64,000 bases of DNA, from positions 59,595-123,594 of the forward strand of contig JBHLPG010000001.1 of the NCBI GenBank assembly GCA_048939725.1, given 5' to 3'. This document shows positions 8,653 to 16,516 of the stretch, piece by piece (position 1 is the first letter of the stretch; the number at the start of each line of letters is the position of its first letter). The position numbers and the translations under genes were made by a program. The notes below the pieces were generated by a model, which saw only the letters and a program-made list of their open reading frames with translations, ran no database searches and was not told the origin of the DNA. Source of the DNA: Hodarchaeum sp048939725. Lineage in GTDB: Archaea; Asgardarchaeota; Heimdallarchaeia; Hodarchaeales; Hodarchaeaceae.

Positions 8653-9405
8653 ATGGTAATGGAAGATCGAGCAAAATTTGGCATCCCCTTACTTGATGAC
8701 GCTTTAGGTGGTGGTGTGCCTCGTGGATCTATCATTTTAGTGGAAGATGAAGTAGGTATCAACACTGAACACATTCTTGTTCAATTTTTATCAGAGGGTC
8801 TGAGAACTGGAGAATATGGATATATTTTATCAACAGAACATCTTTTTTCTCATTATTCTCCCCTTTTTGTCCCATATAATATCTCAGAAGTCACTTTTGA
8901 AACCAAACGATTGGTTTTCTTAGATGCTTTTACAAATCCCTTTGGATATGCTGAAGGAAGGCCTGGTGCAGCAGGAGAAAATGTGATCCGAGATATTACC
9001 CAACCACGCCTTGTTACGGATCAGATCCGACGTTCATTATTACACGTCCGCTCACAACCAATTCGCGGGGTTCTTGATTCTTTAACCACTATATTGTTGG
9101 TTTCTGACTCTTTAAAAGCACCAATGGCCTTTTTACAGCATAAAATTGCAACAGACAAAGAAATGGGTGTAGTCAGCATTCTGACTTTACATCGTGATGT
9201 GCATGAAGCCAAAATTATTCAAGCAGTTGAGCATTACTGTGATGGAGTGATTAAGCTAGAAAAACGGACGTCAGATGAGAAAGAAGCCGCTTCAGAAGAA
9301 ATATTACAAATTCGAAAAGTCCCAGGGATGTCTTTAGCCGAACTTGAGAATACTGAATTTGTATTTCATCCTACACCAGGTCATATCGAATTAGCACCAA
9401 AATGA
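8653..9405 (+). CDS. KaiC/RecA-like ATPase-fold protein with degenerate P-loop
   Basis: A 250-residue RecA-superfamily protein. It opens like archaeal KaiC-type proteins (FGIPLLDDALGGGVPRGSIILV), but the Walker A that should follow reads EDEVGINTEH, lacking the GKT/S lysine. A DSLTTILL segment sits where Walker B belongs. It probably cannot hydrolyse ATP in the usual way and may be a regulatory or scaffolding relative, as seen for some archaeal RadA/KaiC paralogues. SD-like AAGGAG stands before the ATG. It is followed by a small zinc protein 28 bases later. The role is unknown. Confidence 0.7.
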   Translation: MVMEDRAKFGIPLLDDALGGGVPRGSIILVEDEVGINTEHILVQFLSEGLRTGEYGYILSTEHLFSHYSPLFVPYNISEVTFETKRLVFLDAFTNPFGYAEGRPGAAGENVIRDITQPRLVTDQIRRSLLHVRSQPIRGVLDSLTTILLVSDSLKAPMAFLQHKIATDKEMGVVSILTLHRDVHEAKIIQAVEHYCDGVIKLEKRTSDEKEAASEEILQIRKVPGMSLAELENTEFVFHPTPGHIELAPK

Positions 9406-9433
9406 AACATCCATTCTTGAAGAAGGGTTTTCC

Positions 9434-9652
9434 TTGCCAGTTAAGAAAAAGCTTTGTGATGTCGAGGGTTGCTCTGGATTAACTAAAAGGACCGTTTCAA
9501 GGGAGAAATCTGGAGCAGCGCTCAAGCAAGCAGGTCTCACTCTTAATGTTAAAGATAAAGTGACTAAAATTCATCTTTGTGCTGATCATTATCGTAAAAT
9601 CAAAAAACAATTAAAAAAGGATCGTGAGATTGAAAGATTACGTTGGGGTTGA
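9434..9652 (+). CDS. Small basic zinc-binding protein
   Basis: A 72-residue lysine-rich protein with candidate zinc ligands CDVEGC near the N-terminus and CADHYRK in the second half (three Cys and one His). The TTG start is followed directly by PVKKKLCD. It follows the KaiC-like gene closely, so the two are probably cotranscribed. A hairpin with a T-run follows immediately. It may bind nucleic acid, but no family is recognised. Confidence 0.6.
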   Translation: MPVKKKLCDVEGCSGLTKRTVSREKSGAALKQAGLTLNVKDKVTKIHLCADHYRKIKKQLKKDREIERLRWG

Positions 9653-9659
9653 TATCAAT

Positions 9660-9694
9660 CTCTTCTGAAAGAGAAGAGAGTCCCTAGTTTTTTT
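9660..9694 (+). terminator. Hairpin plus T-run after the small zinc gene
   Basis: CTCTTC (9660-9665) pairs with GAAGAG (9673-9678) around a 7-base loop, and a run of seven T follows at 9688-9694. It lies between convergent genes, as expected for a terminator of the KaiC-like / zinc-protein unit. Archaeal termination depends mostly on the T-run, so the hairpin may be incidental. Confidence 0.45.
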
Positions 9695-9697
9695 GTT

Positions 9698-10609
9698 TTA
9701 TAGGAATTTTATTTCCATAGCATCTTCAGGACAGACCGCTATACAATCTAAACAGTTAGTACACAGGGGATTTCGTACTTTTTCTGGCGGATCTGAAAGG
9801 ATTCTAACTCCCATTGGACAAACATCCTCGCATAAACCACAGTGAGTACATTTCGATATATTTCGTCCAATTCCTACAAGTGAATTTTTTCCTAGATGCC
9901 CCATAATAATTCCTACTGGACAAAACCAACGACACCATCCTCTTGGTATGTAAATAACAAGAATAAAGGCAAAAATAAAAACAAAGAGCCGTAACCAGAA
10001 AATGACGTTAATTGACACAAACTTCTCCCATATGAGGAAATTCTCAAAGCCACCCCACCAAAATAATAAAGGAATGGCTGTAAATAAGAAAACTGAGGGA
10101 CTTAAAACAGCCCATGGCTGTTCAACAAAAACATCGAAGGAGGCTTCAATTGTTTCTCTTTCTCCGAGTGCAACGTTTACCCCAATAAAGGTCGAAAGAA
10201 GCAGTGTTGCTCCAGTTATAAATTCTCCTATCTGTCTGAGATTAAGGTTTGTATCTTGAGTTGGTTCGTATTTTCTGACCCAAGAAGTAATGTACCCTAA
10301 AAGGTCTTGGAACATACCAAATGGACACCCCCAAGCACAAAAAAGTCTCCCAAAAAGAGACCCTATCAAGAAGAAGGAAGCTAAGGGGATTAAAGGCACA
10401 AAAGCCATTGTTAGCATGCGTTGCAAGAGAAAAAAAGCGCCTTCCGAAGTTGAAAAGATCGATCGCGGCATATTGATGGGTAATACTAACCAAGTTGCAC
10501 CAAAGAGGAAAAAAGCAAGGTTCACTAAGATGAACATGATAAACTGTACAAAAGTACGTAATATTCGAAGTTTCGTTAGATTAGTCTTCTTCTTCTTGTG
10601 CCATGCCAT
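9698..10609 (-). CDS. Membrane polyferredoxin-type 4Fe-4S protein (NapH/RdxA-like)
   Basis: Membrane-bound electron carrier. It has several hydrophobic helices, two membrane-proximal motifs of the NapH/NosR/RdxA type (CAWGCPFG and CRWFCPVG) and two C-terminal 4Fe-4S ferredoxin clusters (CTHCGLCEDVCPMG and CTNCLDCIAVCPED). The ATG at 10609 gives about 303 residues; a GTG at 10618 is also in frame. The upstream genes on the same strand are a tiny membrane protein and a geranylgeranyl reductase. Supplying electrons to lipid reduction is therefore a plausible inference. Confidence 0.85.
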   Translation of the reverse strand: MAWHKKKKTNLTKLRILRTFVQFIMFILVNLAFFLFGATWLVLPINMPRSIFSTSEGAFFLLQRMLTMAFVPLIPLASFFLIGSLFGRLFCAWGCPFGMFQDLLGYITSWVRKYEPTQDTNLNLRQIGEFITGATLLLSTFIGVNVALGERETIEASFDVFVEQPWAVLSPSVFLFTAIPLLFWWGGFENFLIWEKFVSINVIFWLRLFVFIFAFILVIYIPRGWCRWFCPVGIIMGHLGKNSLVGIGRNISKCTHCGLCEDVCPMGVRILSDPPEKVRNPLCTNCLDCIAVCPEDAMEIKFL

Positions 10610-10618
10610 TTGAATCAC

Positions 10619-10765
10619 TTAAGGTACAGGAATTCCAGCTTTTGCACTTTTTGTTATTTCTTTGATTATTTCTTGAACAAGATCGAATTGGTTAGTTGAA
10701 ATGGCAGTGGTTAATAAGATTAAACCGATACTTAGGGCTATTAAAGCTTTGGCATTACTTTTCAT
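10619..10765 (-). CDS. Tiny single-span membrane protein
   Basis: A 48-residue frame starting MKSNAKALIALSIG, with one hydrophobic helix (~residues 6-22) and a polar C-terminal helix (LVQEIIKEITKSAKAG). Its stop lies next to the start region of the iron-sulfur gene, in the gap after the geranylgeranyl reductase. A longer frame to 10963 exists but would overlap the reductase. Codon use and membrane topology look real, but the size makes this tentative. Confidence 0.45.
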   Translation of the reverse strand: MKSNAKALIALSIGLILLTTAISTNQFDLVQEIIKEITKSAKAGIPVP

Positions 10766-10907
10766 TAAGATAATTCCCTTGTTTTTGTAATTAATAGGAA
10801 GTAGAATTAAGTTCTGACGTAAAGCTGTGCACTTATGTTTTCTTCTTAAATCTTCAGCAAAAAATGAGATAAAGTCAAGGAATATTTCCTTTGAAACAAT
10901 TTCCCAT

Positions 10908-12131
10908 TTAGAAGCCCCAATCCCTACTTTTACTAAATCCATGAGCAACAATTCGGGCTTCACTAAATTTTTTTAACATGGAGGGATTTAACAGAGCTTT
11001 TATGAACAACCGAAACTTTTGAAAGGTATTCAATTTTGTGATATCCCATCCATCCACCCAAGAGCCAAAAGTTTCAATATCTTTAGCTGAAAATTTGTTG
11101 TATAAAATTTCATGAGCATGTTGAATGGTTGGATCCATATAAGGAAATGTCTGAAGCTTCTGCTGATAATTACACAATACTTGTTCATCAAATTTTCCGA
11201 TTTCATGAGCTTCGATCGCGGTTTGACCTGTGAGCATACCAGAATGGATTCCTATAGCAATTCCCCCATAGAAAATAGTATTTGTTAGGCCGCCCGCATC
11301 CCCAGCAACCATGTAATTGTCACAACACAACTTTCGGATTGGACCACTAGCAGGAATTATTCCAGCGATTTTCCCAATTATTTCCCTCTCATCGAAATTT
11401 TTGAATCTTAAGTGTTTAATGAATTGATTTAAGATATTCATTGGTTTCGAAGCTGGATTAACAACAACTCCAATGTTAGTATGATTTTTCTTTGGAAATA
11501 CCCAGCCATAATGCATGTTTTTAAACTTATGAAAATTAAAATAGAAATCTAACGCATCAGTGAAAATTCCATTAATTTTATATTCTACGCCTTGTACATA
11601 CTCCTTAGGAGGTTGTAATCCCATCATTCGAACACTATGGGCTGGGGGTCCATCACAACCGATTACAACATTTGCCTTGTGAGTTCCATTTGTGGTATTA
11701 ACTTGTAATCCCTCCTTAACTCGATTGATGGAAATAACTTGAGTTCCTAAAATCAATTCAGCTCCCAGATCTTGAGCCTGTTTTGCCATAAGTTGATCAA
11801 ACAGTGGACGATTAATAGTAATAGTCTGAAGTTTAGCTGTAGCCACTCCTAGTGTGCCAAAAAAAAAGCGTTGAGCATTAATCATCCTTTCAACAAAAGA
11901 TTCACGCTGTTGAAGCCTTAGCATTTGATTATCAAATTGATTTTCGATCTTTGGCATATTTTCCAGAGAAAAAAACTTATTAGCAGAAATCCCCTCTCCA
12001 CATGCTAGTGGGTGACCTATTACCGGATGTTCCTCGACTACAAGTGTTTTTAGCCCTTTCTTGATTGTTGTAGTCGCTGCTGATAATCCTGTAGGGCCTC
12101 CACCAATAACAAGAACATCATAAACAACCAT
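10908..12131 (-). CDS. Geranylgeranyl reductase family flavoprotein
   Basis: FAD-dependent reductase of the family that saturates isoprenoid chains of archaeal ether lipids. It has the N-terminal Rossmann motif VIGGGPTGLSAA (residues ~8-19), the family motif PLACGEGIS where the lipid meets FAD, and a second FAD motif VAGDAGGL near residue 275. It is 407 residues, typical. AGGAG stands ten bases before the ATG at 12131. It may instead act on a quinone or polyprenol side chain. The neighbouring iron-sulfur membrane protein could be its electron donor, since archaeal members use ferredoxin rather than NAD(P)H. Confidence 0.88.
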   Translation of the reverse strand: MVVYDVLVIGGGPTGLSAATTTIKKGLKTLVVEEHPVIGHPLACGEGISANKFFSLENMPKIENQFDNQMLRLQQRESFVERMINAQRFFFGTLGVATAKLQTITINRPLFDQLMAKQAQDLGAELILGTQVISINRVKEGLQVNTTNGTHKANVVIGCDGPPAHSVRMMGLQPPKEYVQGVEYKINGIFTDALDFYFNFHKFKNMHYGWVFPKKNHTNIGVVVNPASKPMNILNQFIKHLRFKNFDEREIIGKIAGIIPASGPIRKLCCDNYMVAGDAGGLTNTIFYGGIAIGIHSGMLTGQTAIEAHEIGKFDEQVLCNYQQKLQTFPYMDPTIQHAHEILYNKFSAKDIETFGSWVDGWDITKLNTFQKFRLFIKALLNPSMLKKFSEARIVAHGFSKSRDWGF

Positions 12132-12261
12132 ATTTCTAGGACTCCTCTTTTCTATAAGAAGTTATGATCATCTACAACTTTATTTGTGTGAGCATAATAA
12201 TCTATCAAACAAAGATGGAATTATTCCACTTAAATAAAAAATCAATTAATAAAAAGATGAT

Positions 12262-12597
12262 TTGCGAATATTGGGATTAATTTTGCCACAGGCACCTATT
12301 AAAATTGGAAAATGTTCAATAAAGACCCAAGGAAAGATTCTTGTTCAACTAGAAGATGAAAAACTTCCAAAAATTAAGTCCTCAGTAAAAATAAAAAGAA
12401 AGGGTCATTTTAAGAAAATTGGAGAGGTCATTGAAGTTATTGGGTCTACCCGTAAGCCTTGGATTGTAATTTCGGCCTCCCCAAACTCGTTTAATCTTGT
12501 TCAGCTTGAAGAAAATATTTTTACAGAGGAAAGGTCACAGTGGAGGAAAAAGAAGGATAAAAACAAAGATAGAAGAATGAAGAAAAATAGAAGCTGA
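12262..12597 (+). CDS. gar1: H/ACA RNP protein Gar1-like
   Basis: Small RNA-binding beta-barrel of the H/ACA pseudouridylation complex. The segment VKIKRKGHFKKIGEVIEVIG followed by STRKPWIVIS matches the Gar1 pattern in which a 'G-x-V-x-E-V-x-G' strand precedes 'PY/PW-x-V'. A lysine- and arginine-rich tail follows. The start is probably TTG at 12262, with no obvious SD. Another complex member, Nop10, lies in this window at 31.4 kb. S8e follows downstream. Confidence 0.75.
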   Translation: MRILGLILPQAPIKIGKCSIKTQGKILVQLEDEKLPKIKSSVKIKRKGHFKKIGEVIEVIGSTRKPWIVISASPNSFNLVQLEENIFTEERSQWRKKKDKNKDRRMKKNRS

Positions 12598-12695
12598 TTT
12601 TAAAATTATTACTAATTAACCTTTTAATAGTAGATATCAGTTAAAATGGCGAAAATATAGCCCCTGTCGAACTATTATTAAAGGAGATTCATTTA

Positions 12696-13076
12696 TTGGC
12701 AAGATCACAAAAAAGATCAGTAAGGAAATCCAGTGGTGGTCGTTATCATGTTGCAATTAAAAAGAAAAAACGTGATTTAGCTCGACCTGCAGCCCAAACA
12801 ATTCTAGGTGAACCTCGTAAAAAAATTGTACGAACTCGAGGCGGAAATCGCAAAATTAGACTTCAAAGTTGCCTGTATGCAAATATATCCTCGCTAAAAA
12901 AAAGAACTACAGAAAGAGTCGAAATTGAGGATGTACTAGAGAATTCAGCCAACCGTGATTTTGCTCGGAGAAAGATTATAACAAAAGGAGCAATTATTCG
13001 CACAAAAAAGGGAAATGCGCGTGTGACCAGTCGCCCTGGACAGAATGGAACTGTTGACGCAGTTTTGATAACCTGA
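12696..13076 (+). CDS. rps8e: Small ribosomal subunit protein S8e (eS8)
   Basis: The 126-residue protein matches archaeal eS8: basic N-terminus with SSGGRYHVAIKKKKRDL, central KIVRTRGGNRKIRLQ and C-terminal ITKGAIIRTKKGNARVTSRP. It starts with TTG at 12696, nine bases after AAAGGAG, a well-placed SD that fixes the start. It follows gar1 on the same strand. Confidence 0.96.
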   Translation: MARSQKRSVRKSSGGRYHVAIKKKKRDLARPAAQTILGEPRKKIVRTRGGNRKIRLQSCLYANISSLKKRTTERVEIEDVLENSANRDFARRKIITKGAIIRTKKGNARVTSRPGQNGTVDAVLIT

Positions 13077-13161
13077 TAGCCAAGGAATAAACTCAGGTTT
13101 TTCCTATCAGCTCCAAAACTAATCTGACTCATTTTTAATGTATGTAGGAATCGTTTGAAAT

Positions 13162-14052
13162 ATGGTTCAAAATGACTTAAGAGAGCTGACTGGAAATGAA
13201 ATTAAAACGGAGAATGCTGTAAAAAGGGGAATTAGCTGGGTAATAGAATCAGTCAAACGAACTTTTACAGGTCATACGAAATCTACCTGGATATGGATTG
13301 TATTTTTCATTTTTATCTTCATAGTTAGCATCTTTATACTAGTTATTCAATATCAAGATGATACTTGGTTATTTGACAAGGTTGTACGCTGGTTTCTCAT
13401 ACCAATCATTGAATTGAAAGCTTGGGGTTGGTTGATATTTCTTATTTTTATGGGTGTACAAGGAGTTTTAGTACCCATTCCATCAGAACTAGTACTCTTG
13501 ACCAGCGGACTTCTCTGGGGGTTAATATTAGGTTCTATACTTGGCATCATTGGCTCAATGATAGCAGGTGTATTAACCTATTATATTGCCGTTCTCGGTG
13601 GACGGCCAATGATGGAACGATTTCTCGGCCAAGAAAATCTCGATGTCCTCGATTTTTACATCGGGAAATATGGTGCAGCAGTTATTCTCATAGCGAGGGC
13701 ATTTCCATTTATGGCATTCGATCCGATTTCGTATGCATCGGGATTTTTAAAAATTAATTTTAGAACTTATTTCATAGCTACATTAATCGGATCCATAATT
13801 AGATGCGTTTTTTATGCTTGGTTAGGATCGTCTTTGTATGAAGGTAACCCTAGAGATTTGTTAAATGATCCTTCTAGGGTTCAAGCATTCATAAATGATG
13901 GATCCACTCAGTTCAACACAATGCTTATTGTTATAGTCATCGTCTTGGGTTCTGCTTACTTATTCTACCAATTCCTACTAATGCCATACTTGAGAAAGAA
14001 GCATATCGAATCAAAAAACATGAACCTCTCTCTAAGTGAAAATGACGACTAA
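13162..14052 (+). CDS. DedA / VTT-domain membrane protein
   Basis: Polytopic membrane protein of the DedA/TMEM41/VMP1 superfamily, members of which scramble or flip lipids. The VTT core runs from about residue 95 to 235: PIPSELVLLTSGLLWG, a glycine-rich re-entrant helix (LGIIGSMIAGVLTYYIA), GGRPMMERFLG, and RAFPFMAFDPISYASG. There is an additional N-terminal helix (~48-65) and a C-terminal helix (~255-272) with a basic tail. Specific substrate cannot be told. It is 296 residues, longer than bacterial DedA because of both extensions. Confidence 0.85.
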   Translation: MVQNDLRELTGNEIKTENAVKRGISWVIESVKRTFTGHTKSTWIWIVFFIFIFIVSIFILVIQYQDDTWLFDKVVRWFLIPIIELKAWGWLIFLIFMGVQGVLVPIPSELVLLTSGLLWGLILGSILGIIGSMIAGVLTYYIAVLGGRPMMERFLGQENLDVLDFYIGKYGAAVILIARAFPFMAFDPISYASGFLKINFRTYFIATLIGSIIRCVFYAWLGSSLYEGNPRDLLNDPSRVQAFINDGSTQFNTMLIVIVIVLGSAYLFYQFLLMPYLRKKHIESKNMNLSLSENDD

Positions 14053-14275
14053 ATTTTTGTCAATACTATTATTTAAATTCCTGAATTAAGGTTGGAATGC
14101 CCTTGAAGATTGATGAAACAAATAAATATAACATTAATTACTTAACCATCAAATATTTGATAGGAAAGGTTCATGAATAAGTGATAAGAAAATACAAGTG
14201 TTGATAAGAATATTCTATTCAGGTTGACTTTATTAGTTAAATAAAAGAGAATATATCACCTGCGGAGATCTCGGA

Positions 14276-15973
14276 TTGGAAAAAGACGAAATACACGAAT
14301 CTATTCTAGAAACTTCTCGAAAACGAATTGATATAGATGATCATGAAATAGAAGAATGGTTAACCTTAGCTGATTTTCCTGAGGATACACGAGTGAATTT
14401 GACCCCTCGTGGTCGCAGGTTCATATTTCAAAAAGATATTGTCTTGAAGAGTCTTGAACCTGTAGTTAGTCGTGCACAATGGTCATGTTACCGTTCCAAT
14501 CCAGAAATGTCAATTCCCCTTTCTACAATTCGCATTTTAGTAGAAAATAAACGCGAACTTTTTATGACATCGTTTACTGTGACTACAATCGGCACTAAAA
14601 AAAATCTCCTCCCAATTAAGCTACCCATAAAAACTCAGAGTAACTCTCTTACCAAACTTTTGGCATTACTCGCATTATCTAAAAATGTCTTAATTACCGG
14701 TACATATCAAACAAAGGATAAAAAGCAGGTAGAAAGTCTTATAGAGACCTTTGATTCTATATTTGACGTTCACCTCTGTCCTGAAGGTGAAATCACTCAG
14801 AATCAAAGAGGATTTTATGTTAAAATCCCCATGCAAATTTGTTCTGCCATAGTTAAGGCATTCACAGGACATTTTCAAGCTCGTAACCAAGATATAATTC
14901 GATCTGTCATTAAATGCCAAGACGAAAAGGATATTGTCGATTTTGTAATTACATGGCTTGAATTTTCCAGAAACTATAGTGACCAAGAATATATCTATAA
15001 ATTTCGGGTCAATGACGAAACCCGAGAATTAATCAAGCTGATTGAAAAAATTGGTGTCAAATATAACGATGGAATGATTAGAGGGAAGATCAAAGATAGT
15101 AGTAGCATTCAGAGTAATATTCCTGTTTATTTGATCCCTAATAATGAAGATAATAGAGTAATTCTGAGCGCACATTCTTCTCGAGGGGAGCGTCTTCAAG
15201 CTAAAATCCAAAACCAAGAGGCGTGGATTGAAGAATTAAAAGTAATAAAAGAAGATCTTGAAAAGAAATTAGAACGAGTAACAGCAAGTAGTAATGAAAG
15301 TTTAACTTGGTCCCGGGCTGTAGACGAACGAGATAAAGAAAATCTCACCGAAAAATTGGAAGAATTCGATCGAATTCTTCAAAAGACTCGTCGTGAAACT
15401 GCGGAATTAAAACGGATATTAAATGAAAGTGATACGGTTCCTTCTGATGAACCCATAACTATTGATGATTTGACAGCGCCTAACGTGATCGATGGTCTTG
15501 ATCGCTTACGAAAAGAAGTTGATCGTTTAAAAGAGCAATTATCTGAAATTAGTCGTCCCTCACCAAGGAAAGAAATGAGCTATAAAGTAACACAAGAGAT
15601 AACAATGAAGTCAGAGCCCTATTCCTTTTTAACAATTGATTCGGATCCATATTTATTAGTAAAAACCTTCCTAGCTCATCCTGATAATTGGATTTTATTC
15701 ATACTGAGTACAAAACAAGCTCTTTCTCATGAACAAATACGTAACATCTTGGGTATACCTATAGAAAGAAGAATGGATCTACACAAACGACTTAATGATT
15801 TTGTGGATAGGAAAATTCTGAAAGTTGAATTATCACCTGAAGGTGAAGAGCTCTACAGACTAGATAGATTACAGCAATCCGATCTTATAGGTAGCTATAT
15901 TACGACGCTCTTAGGGAATAAAGAACTTGTTCCCTTAGAAATACGACAATTAGTTCGCAATTTTTTACGTTAA
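14276..15973 (+). CDS. Large coiled-coil protein with C-terminal winged helix, unknown
   Basis: Not recognised. The 565 residues are soluble and charged. Residues ~90-260 look like an alpha/beta domain (ENKRELFMTSFTVTTIGTK and a repeat-like second half). Residues ~305-430 form a long coiled coil (KIQNQEAWIEELKVIKEDLE and onward). The last ~110 residues read as a winged helix (ILSTKQALSHEQIRNILGIP). TTG at 14276 is eight bases after GGAG. It is followed convergently by a 125-residue coiled-coil protein. A DNA-bound structural or partner role is possible but unproven. Confidence 0.7.
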   Translation: MEKDEIHESILETSRKRIDIDDHEIEEWLTLADFPEDTRVNLTPRGRRFIFQKDIVLKSLEPVVSRAQWSCYRSNPEMSIPLSTIRILVENKRELFMTSFTVTTIGTKKNLLPIKLPIKTQSNSLTKLLALLALSKNVLITGTYQTKDKKQVESLIETFDSIFDVHLCPEGEITQNQRGFYVKIPMQICSAIVKAFTGHFQARNQDIIRSVIKCQDEKDIVDFVITWLEFSRNYSDQEYIYKFRVNDETRELIKLIEKIGVKYNDGMIRGKIKDSSSIQSNIPVYLIPNNEDNRVILSAHSSRGERLQAKIQNQEAWIEELKVIKEDLEKKLERVTASSNESLTWSRAVDERDKENLTEKLEEFDRILQKTRRETAELKRILNESDTVPSDEPITIDDLTAPNVIDGLDRLRKEVDRLKEQLSEISRPSPRKEMSYKVTQEITMKSEPYSFLTIDSDPYLLVKTFLAHPDNWILFILSTKQALSHEQIRNILGIPIERRMDLHKRLNDFVDRKILKVELSPEGEELYRLDRLQQSDLIGSYITTLLGNKELVPLEIRQLVRNFLR

Positions 15974-15991
15974 TTCCCAATTCTTTTAATT

Positions 15992-16369
15992 TCAAAGTTC
16001 ATCAATAACTTTCAAAGCTTTCAGCAATTGATCTTTATCCTCTTGACTTTTGTCTGAAAGGACACGTAATGGTGATTTTTCTTGAATTTTTCCGATTGCA
16101 GGTACTTGGAGTTCTTTTTGAATAGAAATATCTTCTGTAGAAGGTGTAGTAACTGGACTCATGCGTTCTTTGGTTATGGATAAAGGAGATCCAATCGCTT
16201 TAGAAATTCTTTCGAATTCTTCTTTTATTTTAATAATCTCTACTTGAAGGCTATCGATCTTCTTATTTTGCTCTTGGATTTGATTTCTAAGCAGCTTAGC
16301 AACCTTGGTCAGAGTTTGAATCTTTTTTGCATTTGTTTCAATAGATAATTCTGTTGACATTTGAACCAC
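15992..16369 (-). CDS. Small coiled-coil protein
   Basis: A 125-residue protein whose first ~65 residues form a continuous helix with heptads (ETNAKKIQTLTKVAKLLRNQ then EEFERISKAIG). A Pro/Ser/Thr-rich linker and a short C-terminal helix (LLKALKVIDEL) follow. No family is recognised. The coil-linker-helix plan resembles adaptor proteins. It is convergent with the 565-residue coiled-coil protein, leaving only 18 bases between stops, and divergent from polB. Confidence 0.6.
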   Translation of the reverse strand: MVQMSTELSIETNAKKIQTLTKVAKLLRNQIQEQNKKIDSLQVEIIKIKEEFERISKAIGSPLSITKERMSPVTTPSTEDISIQKELQVPAIGKIQEKSPLRVLSDKSQEDKDQLLKALKVIDEL

Positions 16370-16516
16370 ATACCATAGAAAATTTTATAGCACTGAATTA
16401 TGATAATAATTTGCGTCAATGTTATAAGGATTTAACCAAATACTCTTTTTAATTTATCCACCAATAATCCAAAATAAGTCTTTTAAGAGCTCGTAACACG
16501 GTTTACGTGATAAGAT

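Noticed and set aside
10766..10963. 114-codon reading of the small membrane gene
   Set aside because: The N-terminal part overlaps the geranylgeranyl reductase and is its out-of-frame shadow; the 48-codon form is kept.
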